In this document: in pieces, positions 33,642-42,783 of the stretch
Layout: every line of letters begins with the position of its first letter
Numbering within the stretch: the first letter of the stretch is position 1
Assembly (NCBI RefSeq): GCF_001601825.1
Contig: NZ_LUJK01000014.1
Coordinates: forward strand, 1-62,306
Reading direction: 5' to 3'
Length of the DNA stretch: 62,306 nt
DNA from: Limnobacter sp. CACIAM 66H1
Lineage (GTDB): Bacteria > Pseudomonadota > Gammaproteobacteria > Burkholderiales > Burkholderiaceae_B
Translations under genes and position numbers: made by a program
The notes under the pieces: model-generated
Database searches by the model: none
Told to the model about the DNA's origin: nothing
What the model saw: the letters and a program-made list of their open reading frames with translations, nothing else

Positions 33642-34235
33642 ATGTTATTGAATCACGAATCCAGTCAACTTGTTCTAATCGATTATCAAGAAAAACTGAT
33701 GCCGGCCATTCACCAGGCCGATGATGTTTATAAAAATGCCCTGATATTGGCCACCTTGGCCAAAAAGCTGCGTGTACCAGTTTTTGGTACCGAGCATATG
33801 CCCGACAAAATTGGTCCTTTTGTACCCGCTCTGGGTGCCCTGTGCAAAGCCACCATGCGCAAAACGCACTTCAGCGCTTGCCCGGAAGGTTTGCTTGATT
33901 TGTTAACCAGCAAGGCGCCCGCAGGCAATGCGCGCAGTTTACCGAAGCATTTGCAAAAGAATAATCAGGAATCGGAGAGATCCAGTATTGTCATTGCAGG
34001 TGTTGAGGCCCATGTTTGTTTACTCCAAACCGCGCTCGATTTATTGAATGAAGAAATGGAAGTCTGGGTGGTTACCGATGCTTGCGGCTCTAGAACCGAA
34101 AGAAATCGGGATGCAGCCTTTGATCGCTTGGCAGGTAATGGCGCCGAATTGGTAACTACTGAAATGGTGGTTTTTGAGTGGTTGGAAAGTGCAGAAAATG
34201 AGCATTTCAAATTTGCACTTGACCTCATTAAGTAA
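33642..34235 (+). CDS. Isochorismatase-family cysteine hydrolase
   Basis: 197 residues from the ATG at 33642. The fold signature is LVLIDYQEKLMPAI (catalytic Asp) near residue 10, GTEHMPDKIGP, and IVIAGVEAHVCLLQTALDLL near 120, where the Cys is the nucleophile. This matches the YcaC-like cysteine hydrolases that cleave amides or related bonds. The substrate is unknown. It follows the persulfide dioxygenase by 87 bases on the same strand and may share its transcript. H-NS is the next gene. Confidence 0.85.
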   Translation: MLLNHESSQLVLIDYQEKLMPAIHQADDVYKNALILATLAKKLRVPVFGTEHMPDKIGPFVPALGALCKATMRKTHFSACPEGLLDLLTSKAPAGNARSLPKHLQKNNQESERSSIVIAGVEAHVCLLQTALDLLNEEMEVWVVTDACGSRTERNRDAAFDRLAGNGAELVTTEMVVFEWLESAENEHFKFALDLIK

Positions 34236-34322
34236 TCAATTTAATTTCACGTTTGTGATTAATAATAAATTTAATTACAATCGGGCTTGTTAATGAATTT
34301 TTTGAAAAAGTAAAAAGTAAAA

Positions 34323-34652
34323 ATGAAAAAACTAAACTTATCTGCTTTAAGTGCTTCTGAGCTTCAGCAATTGAAGTCAGACATTGAAAAAGAATTGAAT
34401 GACCGCAGTTCCAAATTACAAGCCATTGAAGAAGTCAAGAAGCTAGCTGCTTCAAAAGGTTTGAAGCTCGAAGAGTTGTTTGCTGAACTGGGTGGATCCA
34501 AACCCAAAGGCAAACGTGAATTGGGCCCAGCGCCGGTGCGTTTCCGTCACCCACAAGATTCTTCACTCACTTGGTCCGGACGTGGCAAGCGCCCGAACTG
34601 GATGAAAGAAGCCATGGCCAAAGGCATGACGGAAGACCAAATGCGTGTCTGA
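34323..34652 (+). CDS. H-NS family nucleoid-associated protein
   Basis: 109 residues. The N-terminal half is a coiled coil for oligomerisation (LSASELQQLKSDIEKELNDR), then a basic linker. The C-terminal DNA-binding domain has FRHPQDSSLTWSGRGKRPNW, the H-NS minor-groove loop in the form usual in Burkholderiales. Such proteins silence AT-rich acquired genes, which fits the AT-rich island in this window. The leader is AT-rich. A strong terminator follows. Confidence 0.93.
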   Translation: MKKLNLSALSASELQQLKSDIEKELNDRSSKLQAIEEVKKLAASKGLKLEELFAELGGSKPKGKRELGPAPVRFRHPQDSSLTWSGRGKRPNWMKEAMAKGMTEDQMRV

Positions 34653-34667
34653 TGTTGTTGAGAACAT

Positions 34668-34702
34668 AAAAAAGCCGCTGGCACTCACCAGCGGCTTTTT
34701 TA
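34668..34702. terminator. Bidirectional terminator between the H-NS gene and metZ
   Basis: The stem AAAAAAGCCGCTGG / CCAGCGGCTTTTTT, with a 6-base loop, is flanked by A and T runs on both sides. It can end both the H-NS transcript and the convergent metZ transcript. Confidence 0.9.
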
Positions 34703-34723
34703 TTGGGCACTTGGCTCGATTAG

Positions 34724-35938
34724 TTACTCGCCCAAGCCGCGAGCCAAATCTTTCTTCAAGTCAGCCACATCTTCCAGGCCAATCGCCAAACGAATAAGGC
34801 CTTGCTTGATGCCCGCTGCTTCGCGCGCTTCAGCACTGAGGCGCCCATGGGTTGTTGTGCCAGGGTGGGTAATGGTGGTTCGGGTGTCGCCCAGGTTGGC
34901 CGTAATCGACATCAGTTGACTGTTGTCGATCACATGCCAGGCCTTGGTGCGTGCGTCGTCCTCGTTGGCGGCTTTTACTTCAAACGACACAATTGCCCCC
35001 CCGGTTTTTTGTTGCCTCATGGCCAGTTCATGCTGCGGGTGGCTCTTCAGCCCCGGGTAGTATACTTTGCTCACGGCAGGGTGTGCTTCCAGCCAGGTGG
35101 CAATGTCGAGAGCCGCCGCCGACTGCGCCAGCATGCGAATATTCAGCGTTTCAAGGCCTTTGAGCAACACCCAGGCGTTGAAAGCAGACAACGTAGGACC
35201 CGCCGTGCGCAGCACGGGCAGAATCTTGTCTTTCAGCAAGTCCTTGGGACCGCAAATTGCACCCCCCAATACTCGGCCCTGACCATCGAGATATTTGGTC
35301 GCGGAGTGAATGATGATTTCAGTACCGAAATCGACCGGCTTTTGTAAAGCGGGTGTACAAAAGCAATTGTCCACGACGTTGTAAATGCCGTGTTTTTTTG
35401 CCAGATCGCTTAACCCCCTCATGTCAAGAATTTCGGTGAGCGGGTTCGACGGTGTTTCGCTGTAAAACAGTTTCGTGTTGGGTTTGATCGCCTTTTCCCA
35501 AGCTTCAATACTCGTACCGTCCACGAAGGTGGTTTCAATTCCAAAGCGGGCGAGAATATTCACGAACAGCTGCACAGTGGCGCCAAACAAAGCTTTTGAA
35601 GCAATGATATGGTCGCCGGCATTCAGCAAGCCCATACAAGCCGTGGTGATGGCCGCCATGCCGCTGGACGTGGCCAGGCAGTATTCCGTGTCTTCAAGCA
35701 CAGCCAAGCGCTGTTCAAACATTTGCACGCTGGGGTTGGTAAAGCGCGCGTACACATTGCCTTCCTCGGTGCCCGCAAAGCGGGCAGCGGCTTGGGCCGC
35801 ACTGTCAAACACGAAGCTTGATGTTAAAAACATCGCCTCCGAATGTTCGCCAAATTCAGTGCGGTGGCTGCCTGCCCGAATTGCTTTGGTAGCGGTGGCC
35901 CAGTCGGCCGGGTTTGCCTTGGGTTTGTTGTTGCTCAT
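34724..35938 (-). CDS. metZ: O-succinylhomoserine sulfhydrylase
   Basis: 404 residues of the Cys/Met-metabolism PLP family. The PLP lysine is in [12 protein letters not shown] near residue 205. ATRAIRAG-like start, [38 protein letters not shown] and [12 protein letters not shown] are all characteristic. MetZ makes homocysteine directly from O-succinylhomoserine and sulfide for methionine synthesis. Its start overlaps the gltX stop by 4 bases, so the two are co-transcribed. Confidence 0.9.
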   Translation of the reverse strand: MSNNKPKANPADWATATKAIRAGSHRTEFGEHSEAMFLTSSFVFDSAAQAAARFAGTEEGNVYARFTNPSVQMFEQRLAVLEDTEYCLATSSGMAAITTACMGLLNAGDHIIASKALFGATVQLFVNILARFGIETTFVDGTSIEAWEKAIKPNTKLFYSETPSNPLTEILDMRGLSDLAKKHGIYNVVDNCFCTPALQKPVDFGTEIIIHSATKYLDGQGRVLGGAICGPKDLLKDKILPVLRTAGPTLSAFNAWVLLKGLETLNIRMLAQSAAALDIATWLEAHPAVSKVYYPGLKSHPQHELAMRQQKTGGAIVSFEVKAANEDDARTKAWHVIDNSQLMSITANLGDTRTTITHPGTTTHGRLSAEAREAAGIKQGLIRLAIGLEDVADLKKDLARGLGE

Positions 35939-37356
35939 GATTGCAGTCCTTGCGCAATTCGAGTTTGTACAGTGTGCTTGCCCAATAAACTCATGACCTT
36001 GTCAATTGAAGGTGTTTGCGTAATGCCGGTCAACATCAAGCGCAGCGGCATTGCAAGCTTCGGCATTTTCAGGCCATGGTTTTTAATCGTGGTTTTCACC
36101 AAACCATTCAGTGCTTCCACGTTCCATTCCACGCCGTTCAGGCCCTCATTGAAATCGACCAGTGCCGCGCGTACACCTGCTTCGTTCAGTATGGGTGCCA
36201 GTTCGTCCGCGTTCACCTGTGGCACTTTGTAAAACAGCGCTGCCTCATCGCGCAATTGCACCAAGGTGGAAGCGCGCTCCAGCACCACATCCAGCACATC
36301 AGCCAATTTGGGACCCTCAGCTGTACTCACACCATCCTTTTCAAGGCGGGTTTGCAAATCCGACAGCAGCAGTTCTTTCGGGGCCTGTTTCATGTAGTGG
36401 GCATTCACCCACTTCAGCTTTTCCGGGTCAAATTGGGCGGCCGATTTCGACAGATTGGTCGAATCAAACCACTCGACCAATTGCTCACGGCTGAACAGTT
36501 CGTCGTCACCATGGCTCCAACCCAAACGGGCCAGATAATTGATCATGGCATCCGGCAAAAATCCTTCCTCGTGATATTGCACCACACTCACCGCACCGTG
36601 CCGCTTGGACAGCTTTTCGCCATCCGGCCCCAGAATCATGGGGATATGGCCATAAATGGGTTGCTCGCCGCCCAGTGCCTTCAAAATATTGATTTGGCGC
36701 GGGGTGTTGTTGATGTGGTCATCGCCGCGAATCACGTGCGTAATTTTCATTTCCCAATCATCGACCACCACACAAAAGTTGTACGTGGGCGTGCCATCCT
36801 GACGGGCGATAATCAGGTCGTCCATTTCCTCGTTGTTGATTGAAATGGGGCCTTTCACCAGGTCGTCCCAGCTCACTGCGCCGCTCAACGGGTTCTTGAA
36901 ACGCACCACCGGCTTGACCCCCGCCGGTGGAGTGGGCAGCACTTTGCCTGCCTCGGGGCGCCAGGTGCCGTCATAACGAATACGTTGCCCATTTTCCCGT
37001 TGCTTTTCACGCATTTGATTCAATTCTTCTTGCGTACAGTAGCAAAGGTAGGCGTCGCCTTTTTCAAGCAGTTTGTCGATCATGGCCCGGTAGCGGTCCA
37101 TGCGCTGCATTTGGAAAAACGGACCTTCATCATAATCCAGGTTCAACCAGGCCATGCCATCCATGATGGCCTGCACAGCCTCTGGTGTGGATCGTTCAAC
37201 ATCGGTGTCTTCCACACGAAGAATGAATTGCCCCTTGTGATGGCGGGCAAAAGCCCAGCTGTACAAGGCGGTTCTGGCACCACCCAAATGCAAATAGCCG
37301 GTTGGGCTAGGGGCAAAGCGGGTGCGGACTGTTTGATTTTGGCGATCTGTTGACAT
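35935..37356 (-). CDS. gltX: Glutamyl-tRNA synthetase
   Basis: 473 residues, class I aminoacyl-tRNA synthetase. The HIGH-type motif is [17 protein letters not shown] near residue 20, the KMSKS-type motif is KLSKRHGA near 260, and [15 protein letters not shown] lies between. It charges tRNA-Glu and supplies the substrate for translation and tetrapyrrole synthesis. It is followed by metZ with a 4-base overlap, a common arrangement in Burkholderiales. Confidence 0.96.
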   Translation of the reverse strand: MSTDRQNQTVRTRFAPSPTGYLHLGGARTALYSWAFARHHKGQFILRVEDTDVERSTPEAVQAIMDGMAWLNLDYDEGPFFQMQRMDRYRAMIDKLLEKGDAYLCYCTQEELNQMREKQRENGQRIRYDGTWRPEAGKVLPTPPAGVKPVVRFKNPLSGAVSWDDLVKGPISINNEEMDDLIIARQDGTPTYNFCVVVDDWEMKITHVIRGDDHINNTPRQINILKALGGEQPIYGHIPMILGPDGEKLSKRHGAVSVVQYHEEGFLPDAMINYLARLGWSHGDDELFSREQLVEWFDSTNLSKSAAQFDPEKLKWVNAHYMKQAPKELLLSDLQTRLEKDGVSTAEGPKLADVLDVVLERASTLVQLRDEAALFYKVPQVNADELAPILNEAGVRAALVDFNEGLNGVEWNVEALNGLVKTTIKNHGLKMPKLAMPLRLMLTGITQTPSIDKVMSLLGKHTVQTRIAQGLQS

Positions 37357-37427
37357 GGATTAGTGACTTTTTTTCAAAGAACTCATATTATAAGTTCAAG
37401 TAAATTCTTAGGTTGCGGCAATCAGTT

Positions 37428-38069
37428 ATGGCAATACACAATTTCGACCGACGTTCATTCATCAAAGCAGTAAGCACTTTGGCTGTCATTGGCTCGGTAG
37501 AACCCTTTTTGAACCGGGGTGTATTCGCCGCGGGTTCCGATCTCGTCCCACCCCCTGATCTTTTCGATCCGGGCCTGGTTGACCTTACCTTTTGGCTGCA
37601 ACCGCGCACACTTGAAATGGTACGCCCACAATCGGGCGAGCGCTTGAACATTACCTACTGGAAAGACGGACATCTTAACCCAATCGCCTATGAGCAGATT
37701 TGTGGTTTGCTTCGAGATGTGCAAGCAAATCAGGTTTTCCGCATGGACACCCAAATAATTGACACCCTCTGGGCTGCACAGGCTTTTGTGCGCCGTTACG
37801 GTTTTGTGGCTCCGGTTGAAATCACCTCTGGTTATCGCAGCCCGAAAACCAATGCGCGTCTCATTGAACAAGGTTTGCCAGCCGCCCGCAATTCCCTGCA
37901 CTTGAAAGGTCAGGCCGTGGATTTTCGACTGCCAGGTCTTCATCCCAAAGTGCTGGGTGAACTGGTGGAGGGTTTCCGCGCAGGTGGTGTGGGCTTCTAT
38001 TTCCGTGTGGGTTCAAAAGGTGGCTGGATTCACGCTGACACTGGTCCGGAGCGTGTCTGGCGTGGTTAA
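37428..38069 (+). CDS. Tat-exported YcbK/DUF882 (M15-like) peptidase
   Basis: 213 residues from the ATG at 37428. The N-terminus has a twin-arginine signal, NFDRRSFIKAVSTLAVIGSV. The DUF882 core has EITSGYRSPKTNARL, SLHLKGQAVDFRLPG with zinc-binding His and Asp, and GGWIHADTGPERVWRG with the last zinc His. YcbK (MepK) of E. coli cuts peptidoglycan cross-links. It stands alone, divergent from gltX, and is periplasmic. Confidence 0.9.
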   Translation: MAIHNFDRRSFIKAVSTLAVIGSVEPFLNRGVFAAGSDLVPPPDLFDPGLVDLTFWLQPRTLEMVRPQSGERLNITYWKDGHLNPIAYEQICGLLRDVQANQVFRMDTQIIDTLWAAQAFVRRYGFVAPVEITSGYRSPKTNARLIEQGLPAARNSLHLKGQAVDFRLPGLHPKVLGELVEGFRAGGVGFYFRVGSKGGWIHADTGPERVWRG

Positions 38070-38109
38070 ATAAGGCCATCTAAAAAAACAACAGTGCGAG
38101 GGTGGTTTT

Positions 38110-40392
38110 TTGGCAGTTTTCGGTCGCATTACAGGCAGTTTTGTAGCGGGCTTGGCTTTGTGCCTGTCGCTGGTTGCATGTGGCAAAGCGCCCAATAATC
38201 CTTATGTCGAAACTGCGGAAGACAAAAAGCAGAGCACCCTTTACACCGCCTTCACGGCGCGCCCCAAGCATCTTGACCCAGCCCAGTCCTATACCTCCGA
38301 CGAAGCGGAATTCACCTACCAAATTTATGAGCCGCTGTTTCAATACCATTATTTGAAGCGTCCTTATCAACTCGAACCCCTGGCTGCGGCGGCCATGCCT
38401 GTACCTGTTTATCTGGATGAAGCAGGCAATGTGTTGCCCGACGATGCGCCCTTGGATGCCGTGAAAACCAGTGTTTACACGATCGAGCTAAAACGCGGCA
38501 TTCAATATCAGCCGCACCCAGCATTCGCCAAGGATGCCCAAGGCAATTTCCTGTATCACCAGTTGGGCGACGATGCCCGCAAGTACAGCAGCCCTTTGCA
38601 GTTCGAGCAGCAGGGCACACGCGAGTTAACCGCACACGACTATGTGTATGAAATCAAGCGGCTTGCCAGCTCGCGGATCGTGTCCCCAATTCTTGGGCAC
38701 ATGGGCGACTACGTGCAAGGCTTGGGTGAGTTGTCAAAAACCCTGCAAGAACACGACAAAGCGCTGAAAGAGAAAATTCAGAAAGAAACTGGTAGCGCTT
38801 TTCCGCCCGCCACGGCTGATTTGCCCTGGCTTGATTTGCGCCAATTCGATTTGCCCGGTGCCAAGGCGCTGGATGACCACACGCTCGAAATCCGCGTAAA
38901 CGGCAAGTACCCCCAGTTTATTTACTGGTTGGCGATGCCGTTTTTTGCGCCCATCCCTTGGGAGGCTGATGCGTTTTACAGCCAAAAAGGTTTTGTAGAA
39001 AACAACCTGGTGCTGGATTGGTGGCCCGTGGGCACTGGCGCGTACATGCTGACCGAAAACGACCCGAATTCCCGAATGGTGTTGTCGCGTAACCCGAACC
39101 ATCGCGGTGAGCCGTATCCTTCAGAAGGTGAGCCTGGCGACGAGGCCAAAGGCTTGTTGGCCGATGCCGGCAAAACAATGCCCTTCATTGATCGTGTGGT
39201 GTTCACCCGCGAGAAGGAGGGCATACCTTATTGGAACAAGTTTTTGCAGGGGTATTACGATACTTCCGGTGTCAGTGCGGACACGTTTGATCAGGCAATT
39301 CGTGCCAGTGCCGACGGGGATGCAGCCTTGACGCCAGAAATGGCTGAGAAAGGTATTCGACTGGAAACTTCATTGTCCACCAGCATGTTTTACCTGGGCT
39401 TTAATTGGCTAGACCCGGTGGTCGGACCAGGAAAGTCAGACGAAGAGGCGCGTCGCGCCAGGTTGCTGCGCCAAGCCATTGCAATTGCGATGGACTGGGA
39501 GGAATTTTCGCAAATTTTCACCAATGGTCGAGCGGTGCCTGCCCACGGCCCAATACCGCCTGGCCTGTTTGGTTACGAGGAAGGTGAAGCAGGTTACAAC
39601 AGGCAGGTGTACAACATTGTTGACGGCGCGCCGGTACGCAAGCCGGTTGAAGACGCCTTGGCCTTGCTGAAACAGGCTGGTTACGACAACGGAATCGATC
39701 CGAAAACCGGACAACCTTTGACCTTGGCGCTCGATACGACGGGTGGTGGTCCGGGTGACAAAGCGCGCTTTGACTGGTATCGCAAACAGTTCGCAAAGCT
39801 GAATATTCAATTAGATATTCGTGCCACCGACTGGAACCGTTTTCAGGAAAAAATCCGAAAGGGAAATGCACAAATTTTCTTCCTGGGCTGGAACGCCGAT
39901 TACCCCGATCCGGAAAACTTTTTGTTTTTGCTTTATGGCCCAAACAGCCGTGCAAAAACTGCAGGTGAAAATGCCTCGAACTATTCCAACGCACAGTATG
40001 ACGCCATGTTTGAGCGCATGAAAACCATGCCCAACAATGAGGAGCGTGCTGCGATTATTTCGCAGATGACCGATCTGGTCCAAGACGACGTGCCTTGGTT
40101 GTTCGCATTCGTACCGCAACAGTTTGGATTGATTCACGAATGGTACGGCAACGTGAAACCCAATGATCTGGCTCGCAACAGCATCAAATACAAAACGATC
40201 GACAGCGCCAAACGTGACCAGGCCCGAAAAGAATGGAATCAGCCCGAGTGGTGGCCAATTCCAGTGTTGATGATCTCACTGGCCTTGTTCATTTGGCCCG
40301 CTTGGGCCGCCTGGAAGCGCCGTGAGCGGGCCATGGGTATTCGTGAAGATTTGGCAGTGACTGTGGCAAACCGCACAGGGGGCAAGCGCTGA
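38110..40392 (+). CDS. Peptide-type ABC transporter substrate-binding lipoprotein
   Basis: 760 residues of the SBP_bac_5 (OppA/YejA-like) family; longer than usual. The TTG start has a GAGGG ribosome site. A lipobox LSLVACGKAP is near residue 22, so the protein is membrane-anchored. Family features include QIYEPLFQYHYL, YKRPYQLEPLAA and ERMKTMPNNEERAAI. Unusually, the C-terminus carries a hydrophobic segment, IPVLMISLALFIWPAWAAW, followed by positive residues, which looks like a second membrane anchor. It is the first gene of a four-gene transporter operon; its stop overlaps the next start by one base. Confidence 0.88.
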   Translation: MAVFGRITGSFVAGLALCLSLVACGKAPNNPYVETAEDKKQSTLYTAFTARPKHLDPAQSYTSDEAEFTYQIYEPLFQYHYLKRPYQLEPLAAAAMPVPVYLDEAGNVLPDDAPLDAVKTSVYTIELKRGIQYQPHPAFAKDAQGNFLYHQLGDDARKYSSPLQFEQQGTRELTAHDYVYEIKRLASSRIVSPILGHMGDYVQGLGELSKTLQEHDKALKEKIQKETGSAFPPATADLPWLDLRQFDLPGAKALDDHTLEIRVNGKYPQFIYWLAMPFFAPIPWEADAFYSQKGFVENNLVLDWWPVGTGAYMLTENDPNSRMVLSRNPNHRGEPYPSEGEPGDEAKGLLADAGKTMPFIDRVVFTREKEGIPYWNKFLQGYYDTSGVSADTFDQAIRASADGDAALTPEMAEKGIRLETSLSTSMFYLGFNWLDPVVGPGKSDEEARRARLLRQAIAIAMDWEEFSQIFTNGRAVPAHGPIPPGLFGYEEGEAGYNRQVYNIVDGAPVRKPVEDALALLKQAGYDNGIDPKTGQPLTLALDTTGGGPGDKARFDWYRKQFAKLNIQLDIRATDWNRFQEKIRKGNAQIFFLGWNADYPDPENFLFLLYGPNSRAKTAGENASNYSNAQYDAMFERMKTMPNNEERAAIISQMTDLVQDDVPWLFAFVPQQFGLIHEWYGNVKPNDLARNSIKYKTIDSAKRDQARKEWNQPEWWPIPVLMISLALFIWPAWAAWKRRERAMGIREDLAVTVANRTGGKR

Positions 40393-41369
40393 TGGGTAAC
40401 TATTTGCTGCGCCGTGTGCTGTATGGCCTGTTGGTGTTGTTGGGGGTGAACCTGATCACCTTTGTGCTGTTTTTTCAAGTGAACAGCCCCGATGATATGG
40501 CCCGTTTGGCATTGGGTGGCAAGCGGGTTGCGCAAGAATCGATTGAGCAATGGAAGCGTGAGAAAGGGTACGACTTGCCCTTGCTGATCAACAGCGAAGC
40601 GCAAGGCACAGGCACACTCACCGAGACCATTTTCTTTCAGAAGTCGGTGCCCATGTTTGTAGGCGAGTTTGGCAGCTCTGACGATGGTCGAAACATCGCC
40701 AATGAAATTGTGAAGCGTGCAGGGCCCAGCCTGGCTTTGGCAGTTCCAGTGTTTGTACTGGGTTTGTTCCTGAATATTGTGCTGTCCCTGCTGCTGACCT
40801 TTTTCCGGGGCACTTATCTGGATTTGACCGGTGTGGTGCTGTGCGTCCTGGCCATGTCCATTTCCGGTTTGTTTTACATCATTGGCGGGCAGTACCTGTT
40901 CTCTAAAACATTGGCACTGGTTCCAATCTCGGGCTATGACTCGGGCGTGGATGCGTGGCGCTTTTTGATATTGCCGGTCATCATTGGCGTGGTCAGTGGT
41001 TTGGGTGGCGGTACGCGCTGGTACCGCACCATTTTCCTCGAGGAGATCAATAAAGACTATGTCCGCACCGCACGCGCCAAGGGATTGTCTGAAGTTCAGG
41101 TGCTTGGGCGCCATGTGTTGCGCAATGGTCTCATTCCGATTTTGACTGGTTCGGTCACGGTCATTCCTCTGCTGTTTATGGGTTCGCTGATTTCTGAATC
41201 TTTCTTCGGCATCCCGGGCTTGGGCAGCTACACCATCGAAGCCATTCAGTCCCAGGATTTTGCAATAGTGCGGGCCATGGTGTTCATTGGTTCGGTGCTT
41301 TATTTGGTGGGTTTGATTTTGACTGACATTGCTTACACCATCGCGGACCCTCGGGTTCGCCTGGCTTAA
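40392..41369 (+). CDS. ABC transporter permease (OppB/YejB-like)
   Basis: 325 residues with six predicted transmembrane helices. The start MGNYLLRRVLYGLLVLLGVN and the coupling-loop motif YVRTARAKGLSEVQVLGRHV (EAA loop) are typical of the inner-membrane permease that contacts the ATPase. It overlaps the binding-protein stop by one base and is followed by the second permease 12 bases later. Confidence 0.92.
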   Translation: MGNYLLRRVLYGLLVLLGVNLITFVLFFQVNSPDDMARLALGGKRVAQESIEQWKREKGYDLPLLINSEAQGTGTLTETIFFQKSVPMFVGEFGSSDDGRNIANEIVKRAGPSLALAVPVFVLGLFLNIVLSLLLTFFRGTYLDLTGVVLCVLAMSISGLFYIIGGQYLFSKTLALVPISGYDSGVDAWRFLILPVIIGVVSGLGGGTRWYRTIFLEEINKDYVRTARAKGLSEVQVLGRHVLRNGLIPILTGSVTVIPLLFMGSLISESFFGIPGLGSYTIEAIQSQDFAIVRAMVFIGSVLYLVGLILTDIAYTIADPRVRLA

Positions 41370-41381
41370 GGAGAGCGGTCG

Positions 41382-42779
41382 ATGATGCCCACTCTTCTGC
41401 TAACGGATGTACTGATCTGGCTGCTGGTTTTTGGCGTGTTGGCGTATGTCCGCAGTGTGCTGAAAAACCCGCTTTCCCGCGCTTCCTGGGGCTTGGTGTT
41501 TCAGTCGAAAATTGCCAGCGCCAGTTTGGTGGTGCTGTTGTTGGCGGTGGTCATCACTCTGTTGGACAGTGTGCACCTGCGCCTGAATTCTGAACAGCAA
41601 AGCCGATACGCCAGCCCGATTATTTCCGTGCTTGATTTGGCTTTGGGGCCCTTGGCCTATCAGCGCGAGAAATCGTACTCAGCACCTCTGGCCACTCGCG
41701 CCCTGAGCAAGGAAAGCATGGAGGTAAATGGCAAGCCCGTTCGTGATTATGCGCGTTTGCAGTTTGGTGGCGCACATTTGAGCGATGAAAGCATGAAAGG
41801 GCAAGATTTGCTCAAGCGAGCTTATCAGGGTGCCTTGGGTGGTGCAGTGCTGTGGGCATTTTTCCTGGCAGCCTTGTGGATCATTCGCAGGGCCATTGCA
41901 CAGGCGGATCATCAAAACAGCATTACCGTGTTCACGGGCAGTGGTGCCTACCAGGCAGTGGTGTGGACTCTGTTCGTGCTCTGTATTGTGGGTGGCGTGG
42001 TATGGAAGTGGGCTGAAGCCTACCACGTGCTGGGTACCGACAAAGTGGGAGTGGATGTATTTTACATTGCGCTGAAAGGCTTGCGCACCGCCATGCTGAT
42101 CGGGTTACTGACTACTTTGCTTACCCTGCCGGTGGGTATCGCCATGGGCTTGGCCGCAGGTTACTTCCGTGGTTGGGTCGATGATGTCATTCAATACATC
42201 TATACCACGTTGAATTCGATTCCATCCGTGTTGCTGATTGCTGCCACGGTGCTGATGCTGCAAGTGGCGCTTGACGCCAATCCAGATGCTTTTGCCTCGT
42301 CGGTTGAGAAGGCCGACCTTCGTCTGTTTTTCCTGTGTGCCATCTTGGGTTTGACCAGCTGGACCGGCCTTGCCAGATTGATTCGTGGTGAAGTGTTGAA
42401 AATGCGTGAGCAGGACTACATTCTGGCCGCCCGAGCCAGTGGCGTGTCCAGCGCAAAAATTCTGTTCTCGCATTTGTTGCCCAATCTGATGCACCTGATC
42501 TTGATTGCCATGGTGATGGACTTTTCAGGACTGGTGTTGGCCGAGGCGGTGCTTAGTTATGTCGGCGTGGGTGTGGACCCGAGTACATTCAGTTATGGCA
42601 CCATGATTAATGCAGCGCGGCTTGAGCTAAGCCGTGAGCCTATTGTGTGGTGGAGCCTTGTGGCTGCATTCGTATTCATGTTGTTGTTGGTGCTTTCAGC
42701 CAACCTGTTTGCCGATGCCGTGCGCGATGCATTTGATCCGCGTGCGCGCCAGTTGAAACAATCTTTGGTAAGGGTGTAA
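41382..42779 (+). CDS. ABC transporter permease (OppC/YejE-like)
   Basis: 465 residues, longer than typical OppC/YejE (around 300-340), because of an N-terminal extension with extra membrane segments and a roughly 100-residue non-membrane loop. The conserved C-terminal part has YILAARASGVSSAKILFSHL (EAA loop) and a TLPVGIAMGLAAGYFRGWVD segment. It lies between the first permease and the ATPase, with 4 bases to the ATPase start. Confidence 0.9.
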   Translation: MMPTLLLTDVLIWLLVFGVLAYVRSVLKNPLSRASWGLVFQSKIASASLVVLLLAVVITLLDSVHLRLNSEQQSRYASPIISVLDLALGPLAYQREKSYSAPLATRALSKESMEVNGKPVRDYARLQFGGAHLSDESMKGQDLLKRAYQGALGGAVLWAFFLAALWIIRRAIAQADHQNSITVFTGSGAYQAVVWTLFVLCIVGGVVWKWAEAYHVLGTDKVGVDVFYIALKGLRTAMLIGLLTTLLTLPVGIAMGLAAGYFRGWVDDVIQYIYTTLNSIPSVLLIAATVLMLQVALDANPDAFASSVEKADLRLFFLCAILGLTSWTGLARLIRGEVLKMREQDYILAARASGVSSAKILFSHLLPNLMHLILIAMVMDFSGLVLAEAVLSYVGVGVDPSTFSYGTMINAARLELSREPIVWWSLVAAFVFMLLLVLSANLFADAVRDAFDPRARQLKQSLVRV

Positions 42780-42783
42780 GCGT

